Of a DNA stretch of 64,000 nt, positions 25,484 to 33,724 are shown piece after piece. The position numbers and the translations under genes are program-made. Every line of letters starts with the position of its first letter. The first letter of the stretch is position 1. Origin of the DNA: Falsiroseomonas sp051860665 (GTDB lineage Bacteria > Pseudomonadota > Alphaproteobacteria > Acetobacterales > Acetobacteraceae); NCBI RefSeq assembly GCF_051860665.1, contig NZ_JBHYDM010000003.1, positions 186,001 to 250,000 on the forward strand, read 5' to 3'. The notes below the pieces were generated by a model. It saw only the letters and a list, made by a program, of their open reading frames with translations. It searched no databases and had not been told where the DNA came from.

Positions 25484-26773
25484 ATGGACGCGTCCAGTCT
25501 GGCAATGCTCGGGATCATCCTGGCCTTGCTCTGTGCCTCCGCCATGTTTTCCGGCACCGAGACCGCCTTCACCGCCGCCAGCCGCGCCTTCGTCACCCGC
25601 CGCGCCAAGGAAGGCGACCGCCGCGCCGCCACGCTCGGCCGCCTCAGTGAGCGCAAGGACCGCGTGGTTGCCGCCATCCTGGTGGGCAACAACCTGGTCA
25701 ATACCACCGCCACGGCGCTCGCCTCCGCCCTGCTGATCTCCTGGTTCGGCGAGGGGGGCGTCGCCTATGCCTCCCTCGTCATGACCGCCCTGCTGGTCAT
25801 CTTCTCCGAGGTCCTGCCGAAGACGCTGGCGCTGCGCGCGCCGGATGCGGCGGCGATGCGCGTGGTGCCCGTGCTGTCCGGCACCATGCGGGTGCTCGGC
25901 CCGGTGGCGGACCTCGTGAATATCGTGGTGCGCGGCACGCTGCGCCTGCTGGGCTTTCGGGCGCCGGAGGCCGAGCGGCCCGGCATCACGGAGGACGAGC
26001 TTCTGGGGGCCATCGACCTGCATGGCATGGGCCATGCGGGCCCGGCGGATCTCGCGGCGCGGCAGGAGCGTGGCATGCTGCGCGGCGTGCTGGCGCTGGA
26101 CGACATGGCCGTGCGCGACGTGATGACGCATCGCTCCCGCATCGTCGCGCTCAACATGGCCGAGGCGCCGGAGAAGCTGCTGGCGAAGGTCCTGGCCTCC
26201 CCGCATGCGCGCTTCCCCCTGTTCGGCCGGGATGGCGAGGAGATCCTGGGCGTGGTGCATGCGCGCGACGTGCTGCGCGCGCTGCAGGCGGCCGGCGGCG
26301 ATGCGTCGCGGATGGATCTCGCCGCCGTGGCGCATCCGGCGTCACTGGTGATCGAGACGCGGCCCCTGCGCGAGCAGCTGCAGGATTTCCGCAAGGCACC
26401 GATCAAGATGGCGATGGTGCTGGACGAATACGGATCGCTCAAGGGTATCGTCACGCTGGAGGATATCGTGGAGGTCGTGGTCGGCCAGATCGTGCAGCGT
26501 GGGGAGGCCATCCTCGGCGACCTGGCGGAGAATGGGGAGGTGGAGGTGCGCGGCGACCTGCGCGTGCGCGACATCAACCGGGAGCTCGGCTGGGGGCTGC
26601 CGGAGGATGAGGCGGCGACCATCGGCGGCCTGCTGGTGGCGCGCCAGCGCGGCATCCCGGAGGTGGGGGCGGAGGTCGCCATCGAGGGCTACGCACTGCG
26701 CATCCTGGAACGCCGCGGCCAGCGGATCGATCGCCTGGTGATCCGTCCCTTGCCCGTCGAAGTGCCGGCCTGA
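25484..26773 (+). CDS. CNNM/CorC-HlyC family transporter-associated protein (hemolysin-like)
   Basis: About 429 residues. The N-terminal DUF21 domain has three to four membrane helices (ILALLCASAMFSGTETAFTAAS, the FSGTETA motif being typical). Two CBS domains follow (about 200-320; MTHRSRIVALN, VVHARDVLRAL, MAMVLDEYGSLKGIVTLEDIVE), then a C-terminal CorC/HlyC domain. Members take part in Mg2+/Co2+ efflux or resistance; 'hemolysin' is a historical name. In-frame starts exist at 25460 (GTG), 25466 and 25484. I chose 25484 because MDASSLAMLGIIL matches the family N-terminus. It is divergent from puuD. Confidence 0.9.
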   Translation: MDASSLAMLGIILALLCASAMFSGTETAFTAASRAFVTRRAKEGDRRAATLGRLSERKDRVVAAILVGNNLVNTTATALASALLISWFGEGGVAYASLVMTALLVIFSEVLPKTLALRAPDAAAMRVVPVLSGTMRVLGPVADLVNIVVRGTLRLLGFRAPEAERPGITEDELLGAIDLHGMGHAGPADLAARQERGMLRGVLALDDMAVRDVMTHRSRIVALNMAEAPEKLLAKVLASPHARFPLFGRDGEEILGVVHARDVLRALQAAGGDASRMDLAAVAHPASLVIETRPLREQLQDFRKAPIKMAMVLDEYGSLKGIVTLEDIVEVVVGQIVQRGEAILGDLAENGEVEVRGDLRVRDINRELGWGLPEDEAATIGGLLVARQRGIPEVGAEVAIEGYALRILERRGQRIDRLVIRPLPVEVPA

Positions 26774-26834
26774 CCCCGGCTTCCGAATTGCCAAAACCCT
26801 GCCTAACCTGTCCGGACAATTGGGAGTTTCGGGC

Positions 26835-27578
26835 ATGGCGGATGCATTGGGCTGGCGGAAGCGGATCGGCTTCGTGGTGCCCTCCACCAACACCATCGTG
26901 CAGCCGGAAGTGGACGCGCTGCGGCCGCCCGGCGTGACCTTCCACCTGGCCCGCGTCTCCATCAAGGAACGCCCGCTGACCAGCGAGCAGGCCTTTCTCG
27001 AACACGTCCAGGCGATGCGCGACGGGCTGGGGGCGGCGATCGAACAGGTGATGACCTGCGGGCCGGAACACCTGGTGATGGGCGTGGCGCTGGAAGCCTT
27101 CTGGGGCGGGCTCGAAGCCTCGCAAAAGCTGAATGCGGAGCTGGAGGCCAAGGCCGGCGTCGGCGTCACCATGGGCAGCTTCGCGACGGCCGCCGCGCTG
27201 CGCGCCTTCGGTGCGAAGCGGATCGCCGTGCTGACGCCGCACCAGCCACGCGGCGACGCCATGGTGCAGGCCTGGTTCGCCGAGGCGGGGTTCGAGGTGG
27301 TGCGGCTCAAGGGCCTGAAATGCCCCTCCCCGCGCGAGATCGCCCAGGTGCAGCCCTCGGACATCCGCGCCAGCCTGAACGAGCTGGACGGCCCGGATGT
27401 GGAGGCGCTGGTGCAGGTGGGCACCAACCTGGTGGGCGTCGATATCGCCGCCGAGGGCGAGCGCTGGCTCGGCAAGCCGGTGCTGGCGATCAATGCGGTG
27501 CTGGCCTGGGATGCGATGCGCCGCAGCGGCATCGCCGACCGCATCCAGGGCCATGGCCGCATCCTGGCGGAGCATTGA
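26835..27578 (+). CDS. Asp/Glu racemase superfamily protein (arylmalonate decarboxylase/maleate isomerase-like), usual Cys absent
   Basis: 247 residues. WRKRIGFVVPSTNTIVQPE is the typical N-terminus of the maleate cis-trans isomerase/arylmalonate decarboxylase group. Known members use one or two active-site cysteines in CTS/CTN-like motifs. Here the equivalent places read LVMGVALEAFWGG and ALVQVGTNLVG, with Val and Gly instead of Cys, although NAVLAWDAMR is conserved. It may be a distinct, cysteine-independent subgroup or a non-catalytic protein. The ATG at 26835 was preferred over a TTG at 26820. It precedes an FAD monooxygenase gene by 4 bp, so they form an operon. Confidence 0.82.
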   Translation: MADALGWRKRIGFVVPSTNTIVQPEVDALRPPGVTFHLARVSIKERPLTSEQAFLEHVQAMRDGLGAAIEQVMTCGPEHLVMGVALEAFWGGLEASQKLNAELEAKAGVGVTMGSFATAAALRAFGAKRIAVLTPHQPRGDAMVQAWFAEAGFEVVRLKGLKCPSPREIAQVQPSDIRASLNELDGPDVEALVQVGTNLVGVDIAAEGERWLGKPVLAINAVLAWDAMRRSGIADRIQGHGRILAEH

Positions 27579-27582
27579 TCGC

Positions 27583-28770
27583 ATGGCGCAGGTCATCATC
27601 GCGGGCGCCGGCCCGGCCGGGCTGAGTGCCGCGCTGATGCTGGCGCGGGCCGGCGTGCCGGTGCGCGTGCTGGAACGGCATACGGAGCCTTTCGAGGATC
27701 CGCGCGCCGCCACCATCCACCCGCCGACCATGGAAATGCTTTTCGAGTCTGGCGTCACGGCGGACCTGCTCGCGCAGGGCATCCGCGCGCCCGTGTGGCA
27801 GTTCCGCGGGCGGGAGGAAGGGGTGGTCGCCGAATTCGATCTCGGCCTGCTGGCGGATATCACGCCCTTCCCCTTCCGGCTGCAATGCGAACAGCACAAG
27901 CTGTGCCGCATCCTGCTCAACCACCTCTCCCGCCACAGCCATGCCGAGGTGTGTTGGGGCGTCACCGTCACCGCCGTGGCGCAGGATGCCACCGGCGTCA
28001 TCGTGACCACGGAGGACGGCACCACCCATCGCGCGGACTATGTGCTCGGCGCCGATGGCGGCCGCAGCGTGGTGCGCAAAAGCCAGGGCATCGGCTTCGA
28101 GGGCTTCACCTATCCCGAGCGCTTCCTGGTGGTGACCACGCCGCGCGACATGGCGGCGAAGGGCTATGCCATCTCCAGCTATGTCTCGGACCCCGTGACC
28201 TGGTGCGCGCTGTTCAAGGTGCCGGGCAAGGCGCCGCCCGGCCTCTGGCGCATCGTCTTCCCGACCGACCCGGCAGCGCCGGAGGCGGAACTTCTGGATC
28301 GCAAGGCGGCGGCCGAACGCCTTCAGGGGCTGATTCCGGACGCGGCGGGCTATGAGGTGGTGCACACCAATCTCTACGCCGTGCACCAGCGCGTCGCCGC
28401 CCGCTTCCGGCAGGGGCGCGTGCTGCTGGCCGGCGATGCCGCCCATGTGAACAATCCGCTCGGCGGCATGGGCATGAATTTCGGGGTGCACGACGCGATC
28501 CTGGCCGCGGAACGGATCGCCGCCGTGCTGGCCGGCGGGTCGGAGGACCTGCTGGACCGCTACGACCGCCAGCGCCGCCATGTGGCGGAGGCCTTCCTCC
28601 AGGCCATGACCATCGCCAACAAGAAGACGCTGGAGGAGAAGGACCCCGTCGCCCGCAGCGCACGGCTGGCGGAATTGCGCGCCATCGCGGCCGACCCGGC
28701 CAAGGCGCGGGCGCATCTGCTGAAGACCAGCATGATCGAGGGGGTCCGGGCGGCGGCGGCCATCCCCTGA
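27583..28770 (+). CDS. FAD-dependent monooxygenase (PHBH/phenol-hydroxylase type)
   Basis: 395 residues. FAD-binding GAGPAGLSAALMLARAG lies at about 7-23, the DG motif YVLGADGGRSVVRK near 150-163, and the GD motif VLLAGDAAHVNNPLGGMGMNFG near 280-301. This is the class A flavoprotein hydroxylase layout, acting on an aromatic or similar ring in the cytosol with NAD(P)H and oxygen. The ATG at 27583 was selected because the upstream in-frame extension lies inside the preceding gene. It is probably co-transcribed with the racemase-superfamily gene, suggesting a shared aromatic or heterocycle degradation route. Confidence 0.93.
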   Translation: MAQVIIAGAGPAGLSAALMLARAGVPVRVLERHTEPFEDPRAATIHPPTMEMLFESGVTADLLAQGIRAPVWQFRGREEGVVAEFDLGLLADITPFPFRLQCEQHKLCRILLNHLSRHSHAEVCWGVTVTAVAQDATGVIVTTEDGTTHRADYVLGADGGRSVVRKSQGIGFEGFTYPERFLVVTTPRDMAAKGYAISSYVSDPVTWCALFKVPGKAPPGLWRIVFPTDPAAPEAELLDRKAAAERLQGLIPDAAGYEVVHTNLYAVHQRVAARFRQGRVLLAGDAAHVNNPLGGMGMNFGVHDAILAAERIAAVLAGGSEDLLDRYDRQRRHVAEAFLQAMTIANKKTLEEKDPVARSARLAELRAIAADPAKARAHLLKTSMIEGVRAAAAIP

Positions 28771-28858
28771 AACAACACGCAATCCTGAGCATCACGCGGC
28801 ATTGGACCCGGCGGCCGCTTCCTGCATAGGCTGGGCTCCAACAACTCGGGAGCCAGCC

Positions 28859-30571
28859 ATGCGTCGTCGCCCTGCCCTCATTGTCCTGACCGGCGTCTTC
28901 ACCGGGGCCCTGGCGCTCGCCGGTGCCGGCGCGCTGGCCCAGGCGGAGGCGGAGCGCCAGCTGGATGCGGCGCTGGAACGCCTGCGCGCCGCCTTCGGGC
29001 CGGAGGCGCGGCTTGCGATCGGCAGCCGGCAGGTGGATCCGGTCACCGGCCGTGCCCGCCTGGGCGACCTCACCATCACCGCGCCGCGCGAACGCATCTC
29101 GGTCACCGAACTGCTGCTGCAGGATGTGACGGCCAGCCGCCTCGGCCGGGCGGAGGCGCGGACGGTGCTGCTGGTGACGAATATCGGCACCTCCGAGGAC
29201 CGCTTCGAGGCGGCGCGGCTGGTGCTCGGCGGCATGACCCTGCCGGCGGAGGGGGCGCGGCTCGATCCCGCCACCTTCGAGCTCGGCACGCTGGAGCTGG
29301 AGGCGCTGCGCGGCACCAGCAGCGAGGGCACCCTCACCCTCGGCCGCGCCACCGCGCAGGGCTATGGCCCTGGCGTGCTGGGCGCCGCCACGGTGGATGG
29401 GCTGGATTTCCAGGGCGGCGGCAAGGCGCCCAATGCGCTGCGCATCGGCCGCGCCGCCGTGCAATCCATGGTGCTGCCGCCGCTGGATGGCAGCATGCCG
29501 GATTTCCGGCAGTTCTCGGTCCAGGTGCTGACGCTGGAAGGCGCGACCCTGCGCGACCCGGGCAAGCAGGTGGATCTCGCCATCGGCCGCTTCGCGCTGC
29601 GGGATTGGGTGCCGGGGCGGCTGACCGATGCCGCGCTGGAAGGCGTGCAGATCGGCGCCCCCTTCGGGGCCCTGGGCCAGGGCGATGTGCGGATCGGCCG
29701 CATCGCCCTGCAGGGCATCGACATGGCCACCAGCGTGGCCGCGGCGCTGGACGATATCCAGGTGCCGGACCCGGTGCCCGGCACGCCGCAGCGCATCGTG
29801 CTGGAGGGGCTGGAGGCGCAGGCCGGCGGCCAGCCGGTCTTCACCCTCGGCCGCACCGCGCTGGAGGCGACGATGGATGCGGCGGGCCTGGCTGCGACCA
29901 GCATGGAATTGCAGGGCCTGCGCATCGTGCCGCCCAGCGGCAGCGCCGGCTGGCTGGAGGGCCTAGGCTATCGCGAGATCACCGGCGGGTCCGCCTTGCG
30001 CGCCACCGCGCGGCGCGAGGGCGGGGTGATGGAGGTGGACCCCTTCACCCTGACCTGGGACCAGGCCACGACGCTCGGCCTGCGCGCCGATCTCAGCAGC
30101 GTGCCCCTGCCCCGGCCCGGCGAGCCGGCGGAGCCGGAGGCCTATATGACGCAGTTCATGCAGGCGCGGCTGCATGCCCTGACCCTGACGCTGCGCGACC
30201 ATGGCCTGGTCGGCCGGCTGATCGCCCAGCAGGCGCGCAACCAGCGCATGCCGGAGGACCGGCTGCGGGAACAGCTGGCGCAGATGGCGCTGGCCATGCC
30301 GGTGCCAGGCGAGGCGCCCGCCGGTCGCCCCGGCGCACCGCCGGCCCCGGCCCGCAAGGGCGCGCCGCCGAACGCCGCCGCCCCGGCGCCGCAGGCCGAT
30401 CCCTTCCTGCCGGTCCGCCAGGCGGTGGCCAGCTTCATCCGGCAGCCGCGGGAACTGGAATTCACCCTGCGCCCGCCGCAGCCGATCAGCCTGGAGGAGA
30501 TGTCGGGCCTGTCCGGCGCCGGGCCGGCGGAGATCGCGCGGCGGCTGGGGCTGGGTGCGGTCGCGCGATAA
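28859..30571 (+). CDS. Large exported protein of unknown function
   Basis: 570 residues. The start MRRRPALIVLTGVFTGALALAGAGALAQ is a signal peptide. The rest is a long beta-rich protein with recurring phrases of the type 'L-GR-A...G...', e.g. LGRATAQGYGPG, IGRAAVQSMVLPP, IGRFALRDWVPGRL, IGRIALQGIDMA and LGRTALEATMDA, spaced about 40-70 residues apart. These suggest a repetitive beta-structure, possibly AsmA/LPS-assembly-like or beta-helical, but I do not recognise the family. The C-terminus has a Pro/Ala-rich linker (about 480-510) and then a short domain (ELEFTLRPPQPISLEEMSGL). GGGAG precedes the ATG. Acetobacteraceae-specific function is possible. Confidence 0.7.
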   Translation: MRRRPALIVLTGVFTGALALAGAGALAQAEAERQLDAALERLRAAFGPEARLAIGSRQVDPVTGRARLGDLTITAPRERISVTELLLQDVTASRLGRAEARTVLLVTNIGTSEDRFEAARLVLGGMTLPAEGARLDPATFELGTLELEALRGTSSEGTLTLGRATAQGYGPGVLGAATVDGLDFQGGGKAPNALRIGRAAVQSMVLPPLDGSMPDFRQFSVQVLTLEGATLRDPGKQVDLAIGRFALRDWVPGRLTDAALEGVQIGAPFGALGQGDVRIGRIALQGIDMATSVAAALDDIQVPDPVPGTPQRIVLEGLEAQAGGQPVFTLGRTALEATMDAAGLAATSMELQGLRIVPPSGSAGWLEGLGYREITGGSALRATARREGGVMEVDPFTLTWDQATTLGLRADLSSVPLPRPGEPAEPEAYMTQFMQARLHALTLTLRDHGLVGRLIAQQARNQRMPEDRLREQLAQMALAMPVPGEAPAGRPGAPPAPARKGAPPNAAAPAPQADPFLPVRQAVASFIRQPRELEFTLRPPQPISLEEMSGLSGAGPAEIARRLGLGAVAR

Positions 30572-30589
30572 GCGCGCTGCGCGGCCGCG

Positions 30590-31561
30590 CTACTGCAGGC
30601 GGATCCCGGCGCTGCGCACCACATCGCCCCAGCGCGCCACATCGGCGCGCAGCCGCTGGGCGAAAGGCTCCGGCCCCTCGCCCAGCGGATCGGCGCCGAT
30701 CTGCGCCATCCGCGCCTGCACCGCCGGGCGCTGCAGGGCGGCGGCGACGATGCCGTGCAGGCGCGCCACCAGCGCCGGCGGCATGCCCTTCGGCCCCATG
30801 AGCCCGTTCCAGGTGATGGTCTCGAATTCCGGCACCACCTCGGCAATCGCCGGCACATCGGGCAGCGCCGCGGCGCGGGTCAGGCTGGAGATGCCATAGA
30901 GCTTCACCGCCGTGCTCTGCGCATGCGGCACCGCCTCCGACAGATTGGCGAACATCACCGGCGCATTGCCGGCGATGAGATCGGCCAGCGCCGGCGCCCC
31001 GCCGCGATAGGGCACGTGTTCCGCCTGGATGCCGAGGCGTTGCAGCAGCAGCGCCATCGAAAGGTGCTGGAAACTGCCGACGCCGCCGGAGGCATAGGGG
31101 AAGCTGCCCGACCGCGCCCGCATCCAGTCGATCAGCGCGGGCAGGTCCGCCGCGCCGACGCTGCGATGCGCCATCAGCACGAAGGGATTCGTGCCGAGGT
31201 TCACGATGGGCGTCACATCCGCCACCGGGTCGAAGCGTGGTGCCTGCGCCATCGCCGCCGGCGCCACCGCCAGCACGGCGACCGCCACCATCATCAGCGT
31301 ATGGCCATCGGCCGGGGCGCGGACCATCGCCTCCGCCGCGATCAGCCCGCCGGCGCCGGTGCGGTTCTCCACCACGAAGCTGCCGCCGGGGATCTCGGCC
31401 TGCAGCATCTCCGCCGTCAGCCGCGCCAGGCCATCCGTATTCCCGCCCGGCGCGAAGGGCACCAGGATGCGCACCGGCCGCTCCGGCCAGGGGGCCTGGG
31501 CGCGCAGGGTGGCGGGGGCGGCGAGCAGCGGCAGGCTGGCAAGCAGGTGGCGGCGTCGCAT
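30590..31561 (-). CDS. Bug-family tripartite tricarboxylate transporter substrate-binding protein
   Basis: 323 residues. Signal MRRRHLLASLPLLAAPATLRAQ, then VRILVPFAPGGNTDGLARL, VENRTGAGGLIAAEAM, VGSFQHLSMALLL and VPYRGGAPALADLIAG, in Bug order, ending WGDVVRSAGIRLQ, the standard family C-terminus. A periplasmic carboxylate receptor is likely. No cognate permease is adjacent. It converges with the large unknown exported protein and diverges from the GNAT gene. Confidence 0.92.
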   Translation of the reverse strand: MRRRHLLASLPLLAAPATLRAQAPWPERPVRILVPFAPGGNTDGLARLTAEMLQAEIPGGSFVVENRTGAGGLIAAEAMVRAPADGHTLMMVAVAVLAVAPAAMAQAPRFDPVADVTPIVNLGTNPFVLMAHRSVGAADLPALIDWMRARSGSFPYASGGVGSFQHLSMALLLQRLGIQAEHVPYRGGAPALADLIAGNAPVMFANLSEAVPHAQSTAVKLYGISSLTRAAALPDVPAIAEVVPEFETITWNGLMGPKGMPPALVARLHGIVAAALQRPAVQARMAQIGADPLGEGPEPFAQRLRADVARWGDVVRSAGIRLQ

Positions 31562-31714
31562 GGCAGCGGCATCCCGGATTTTGTCGGCCGCAGTGTCAGG
31601 GCATCGCGCCGCCGCGTCAGCCCCCTTTTCGCCGTCGACAGACCAGCCATGCGCCTTCGCTGCTGGCGCCTTGGTCAATCGCCCCGCCAGGCTGCCGCGA
31701 TCGGAGGCGGCACC

Positions 31715-32293
31715 ATGCTGGAACTGCGCATCCCCTCGCGGCGGGAGCTTATGGAGTATGTCGCGGCGCTGGAGGGCGGCTGGACCCCCTCCACGGTGCG
31801 GGCCGCGGCGCTGGCGGCCGAACATCTGGCGGCCATCGAGGCCGATCCGGACGCCTTCCTGGCCAGCCTGCACGACCCGGAGGCGAGGGGCGCGCCGGTG
31901 CGGATGCCGGATGGCTCGCTGAAGCCGCGGCTGCCCGGCATGACCTTCTGGATCTGGCAGGACGGTTTTTGCGGGAATATCGGGCTGCGCTGGCAGCCGG
32001 GCACCTCCGAGCTGCCACCCCATGTGCTGGGCCATGTCGGCTACAATATCGTCCCCGCCCGGCAGGGCCAGGGCATGGCCCGCCAGGCCCTGGCCCGGCT
32101 GCTGCCGCTGGCCGCAGCCCGCGGCCTGGACTGGGTGGAGCTGACCACGGACCCGGCCAATATCGCCTCCCAGCGCGTCATTTTGGCCTGCGGCGGTGTG
32201 CTGGTGGAGCGTTTCCGCAAGCCGCCCGAGCAGGGCGGCGGCGACGCGCTCCGCTTCCGCATCGCGCTGCCGGCTGATACTCCGCCCTCGTGA
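31715..32293 (+). CDS. GNAT family N-acetyltransferase
   Basis: 192 residues. Motif A appears as VGYNIVPARQGQGMARQALARLLPLA, with the Q/R-x-x-G-x-G/A acetyl-CoA loop (RQGQGMA). The C-terminal DWVELTTDPANIASQRVILACGG is the usual GNAT 'N-x-x-S-x-x-v-xxxxG' end. This subfamily resembles predicted acetyltransferases acting on small molecules or protein N-termini. The ribosome site GGAGGC lies 7 nt before ATG 31715. Its stop overlaps a GTG of the next frame and lies 14 bp before the amidase ATG. Confidence 0.88.
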   Translation: MLELRIPSRRELMEYVAALEGGWTPSTVRAAALAAEHLAAIEADPDAFLASLHDPEARGAPVRMPDGSLKPRLPGMTFWIWQDGFCGNIGLRWQPGTSELPPHVLGHVGYNIVPARQGQGMARQALARLLPLAAARGLDWVELTTDPANIASQRVILACGGVLVERFRKPPEQGGGDALRFRIALPADTPPS

Positions 32294-32307
32294 GGCAGGA
32301 GCGGGCG

Positions 32308-33534
32308 ATGCGGATCGACGAGCAGCGGCATTGGGACCGCCTGATGCAGATGGCGCAACTCGGCGCCATTCCGGGCGATGGCGTGAACCGCGCGGCACTC
32401 ACCGACCTCGACCAGCAATCGAGGCGCCTGCTGCTGTCCTGGGCGGCGCCACTTGGCCTCGCGCCTTCCGTCGATGCGCTGGGCAATCTGTTCCTGCGGC
32501 ATGAGGGGACGGACCCGTCCCTGCCCGCGGTGCTGACCGGCAGCCACATGGACAGCCAGCCCAAGGGCGGCCGCTTCGACGGCATCTGGGGCGTGCTGGC
32601 GGCGCTGGAGGCGGTGCAGGCGATCCGCGAGGCCGGCATCGCCACGAGGCGCGCCATCGAGATCGTCGCCTGGACCAATGAGGAAGGCGGCCGCTTCGCC
32701 CCCGGCTGCATGGGCAGCATGGCCTTTTCCGGGTTTCGCCCACCCAATGCCTGGGACGATGTGAAGGACCAGGAGGGGCTGCGCTTCGGGGACGAACTGG
32801 CCCGGCTGCTGGCGGCGGAGGCGGACATCCCGCGCCGCCCGCTCGGCTTCCCCCCCTTCGCCTATGTCGAGCCGCATATCGAGCAGGGGCCACTGCTGGA
32901 GGCGGAGGGGCTGGATATCGGCGTGGTCACCGGCATCCAGGGCAGCCGCTGGTTCCTGGTGGAGATCGCCGGCAAGACCGACCATGCCGGCACCGCGCCG
33001 CTCTCGCTGCGCCAGGACGCGGTGCAGGACATGGTCCGCGCCATCGCCGCGCTGAATGCGCTGACGGCGGACCCGGAGGACGTGCTGCGCTTCACCGTGG
33101 GCCGGGTGGAGGTTTTTCCCAATTCCTCCAATACGGTCGCCGACCTGGCGCGCTTCAGCATCGACCTGCGCCACCCGGATGCGGCGGTGCTGACGGCGCG
33201 CGGCGATGCGGTGGCGGCGACCGTCCAGGCGGCCATGACGACCTGCCGCGCGACGGTGACCGAGACCTTCCATGCCCTGCCCGCGCGCTTCGACCCGATG
33301 GTGCAGGAGGCGATCGAGGCGGCGACGCGGGATCTCGGGCTCAAGCCGAAGCGCATGCCCTCCGGCGCCTTCCATGACGCGCAATTCCTGGTGCCGCTCT
33401 GCCCGACGGGGATGATCTTCATTCCCTCCCGCGGCGGCATCAGCCATCATCCGGCGGAATACTCCTCCCCCGCCCAGGTGGCGCGCGGTGCGGCGGTGCT
33501 GGCGCGGGTGCTGGTGAACCTCGCGGGGCGCTGA
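32308..33534 (+). CDS. Zn-dependent hydantoinase/carbamoylase-family amidase (M20), second copy
   Basis: 408 residues. Metal and active-site motifs: TGSHMDSQPKGGRFDG (His80, Asp91), TNEEGGRF (Glu125/126), PHIEQGP (His190) and the C-terminal GGISHHPAEYSS. These mark N-carbamoyl-L-amino-acid hydrolase / beta-ureidopropionase / ureidoglycolate-type enzymes. It is clearly diverged from the enzyme at 16029, so the two probably differ in substrate. The ATG at 32308 has AGGAG upstream; the GTG at 32290 is an alternative overlapping the GNAT stop. Confidence 0.92.
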   Translation: MRIDEQRHWDRLMQMAQLGAIPGDGVNRAALTDLDQQSRRLLLSWAAPLGLAPSVDALGNLFLRHEGTDPSLPAVLTGSHMDSQPKGGRFDGIWGVLAALEAVQAIREAGIATRRAIEIVAWTNEEGGRFAPGCMGSMAFSGFRPPNAWDDVKDQEGLRFGDELARLLAAEADIPRRPLGFPPFAYVEPHIEQGPLLEAEGLDIGVVTGIQGSRWFLVEIAGKTDHAGTAPLSLRQDAVQDMVRAIAALNALTADPEDVLRFTVGRVEVFPNSSNTVADLARFSIDLRHPDAAVLTARGDAVAATVQAAMTTCRATVTETFHALPARFDPMVQEAIEAATRDLGLKPKRMPSGAFHDAQFLVPLCPTGMIFIPSRGGISHHPAEYSSPAQVARGAAVLARVLVNLAGR

Positions 33535-33724
33535 GGCCGGCGCGGATGGCAGAAAGTTCAGCGGCCGCGGCGCGGCGCCGCGGGGCTGCCCGTGCTATGG
33601 AGGAGGCTCGCCCGGCCCCGCCCGGCGCCCGCGCGGCGGGGCGGCCCGGGTCCCGGGCACCCACTGCGCCGCCCCCAGGGGCGGCCGGCGCGCCGTCTTT
33701 CGGCCACCGAATGCTGCGAGGCGG

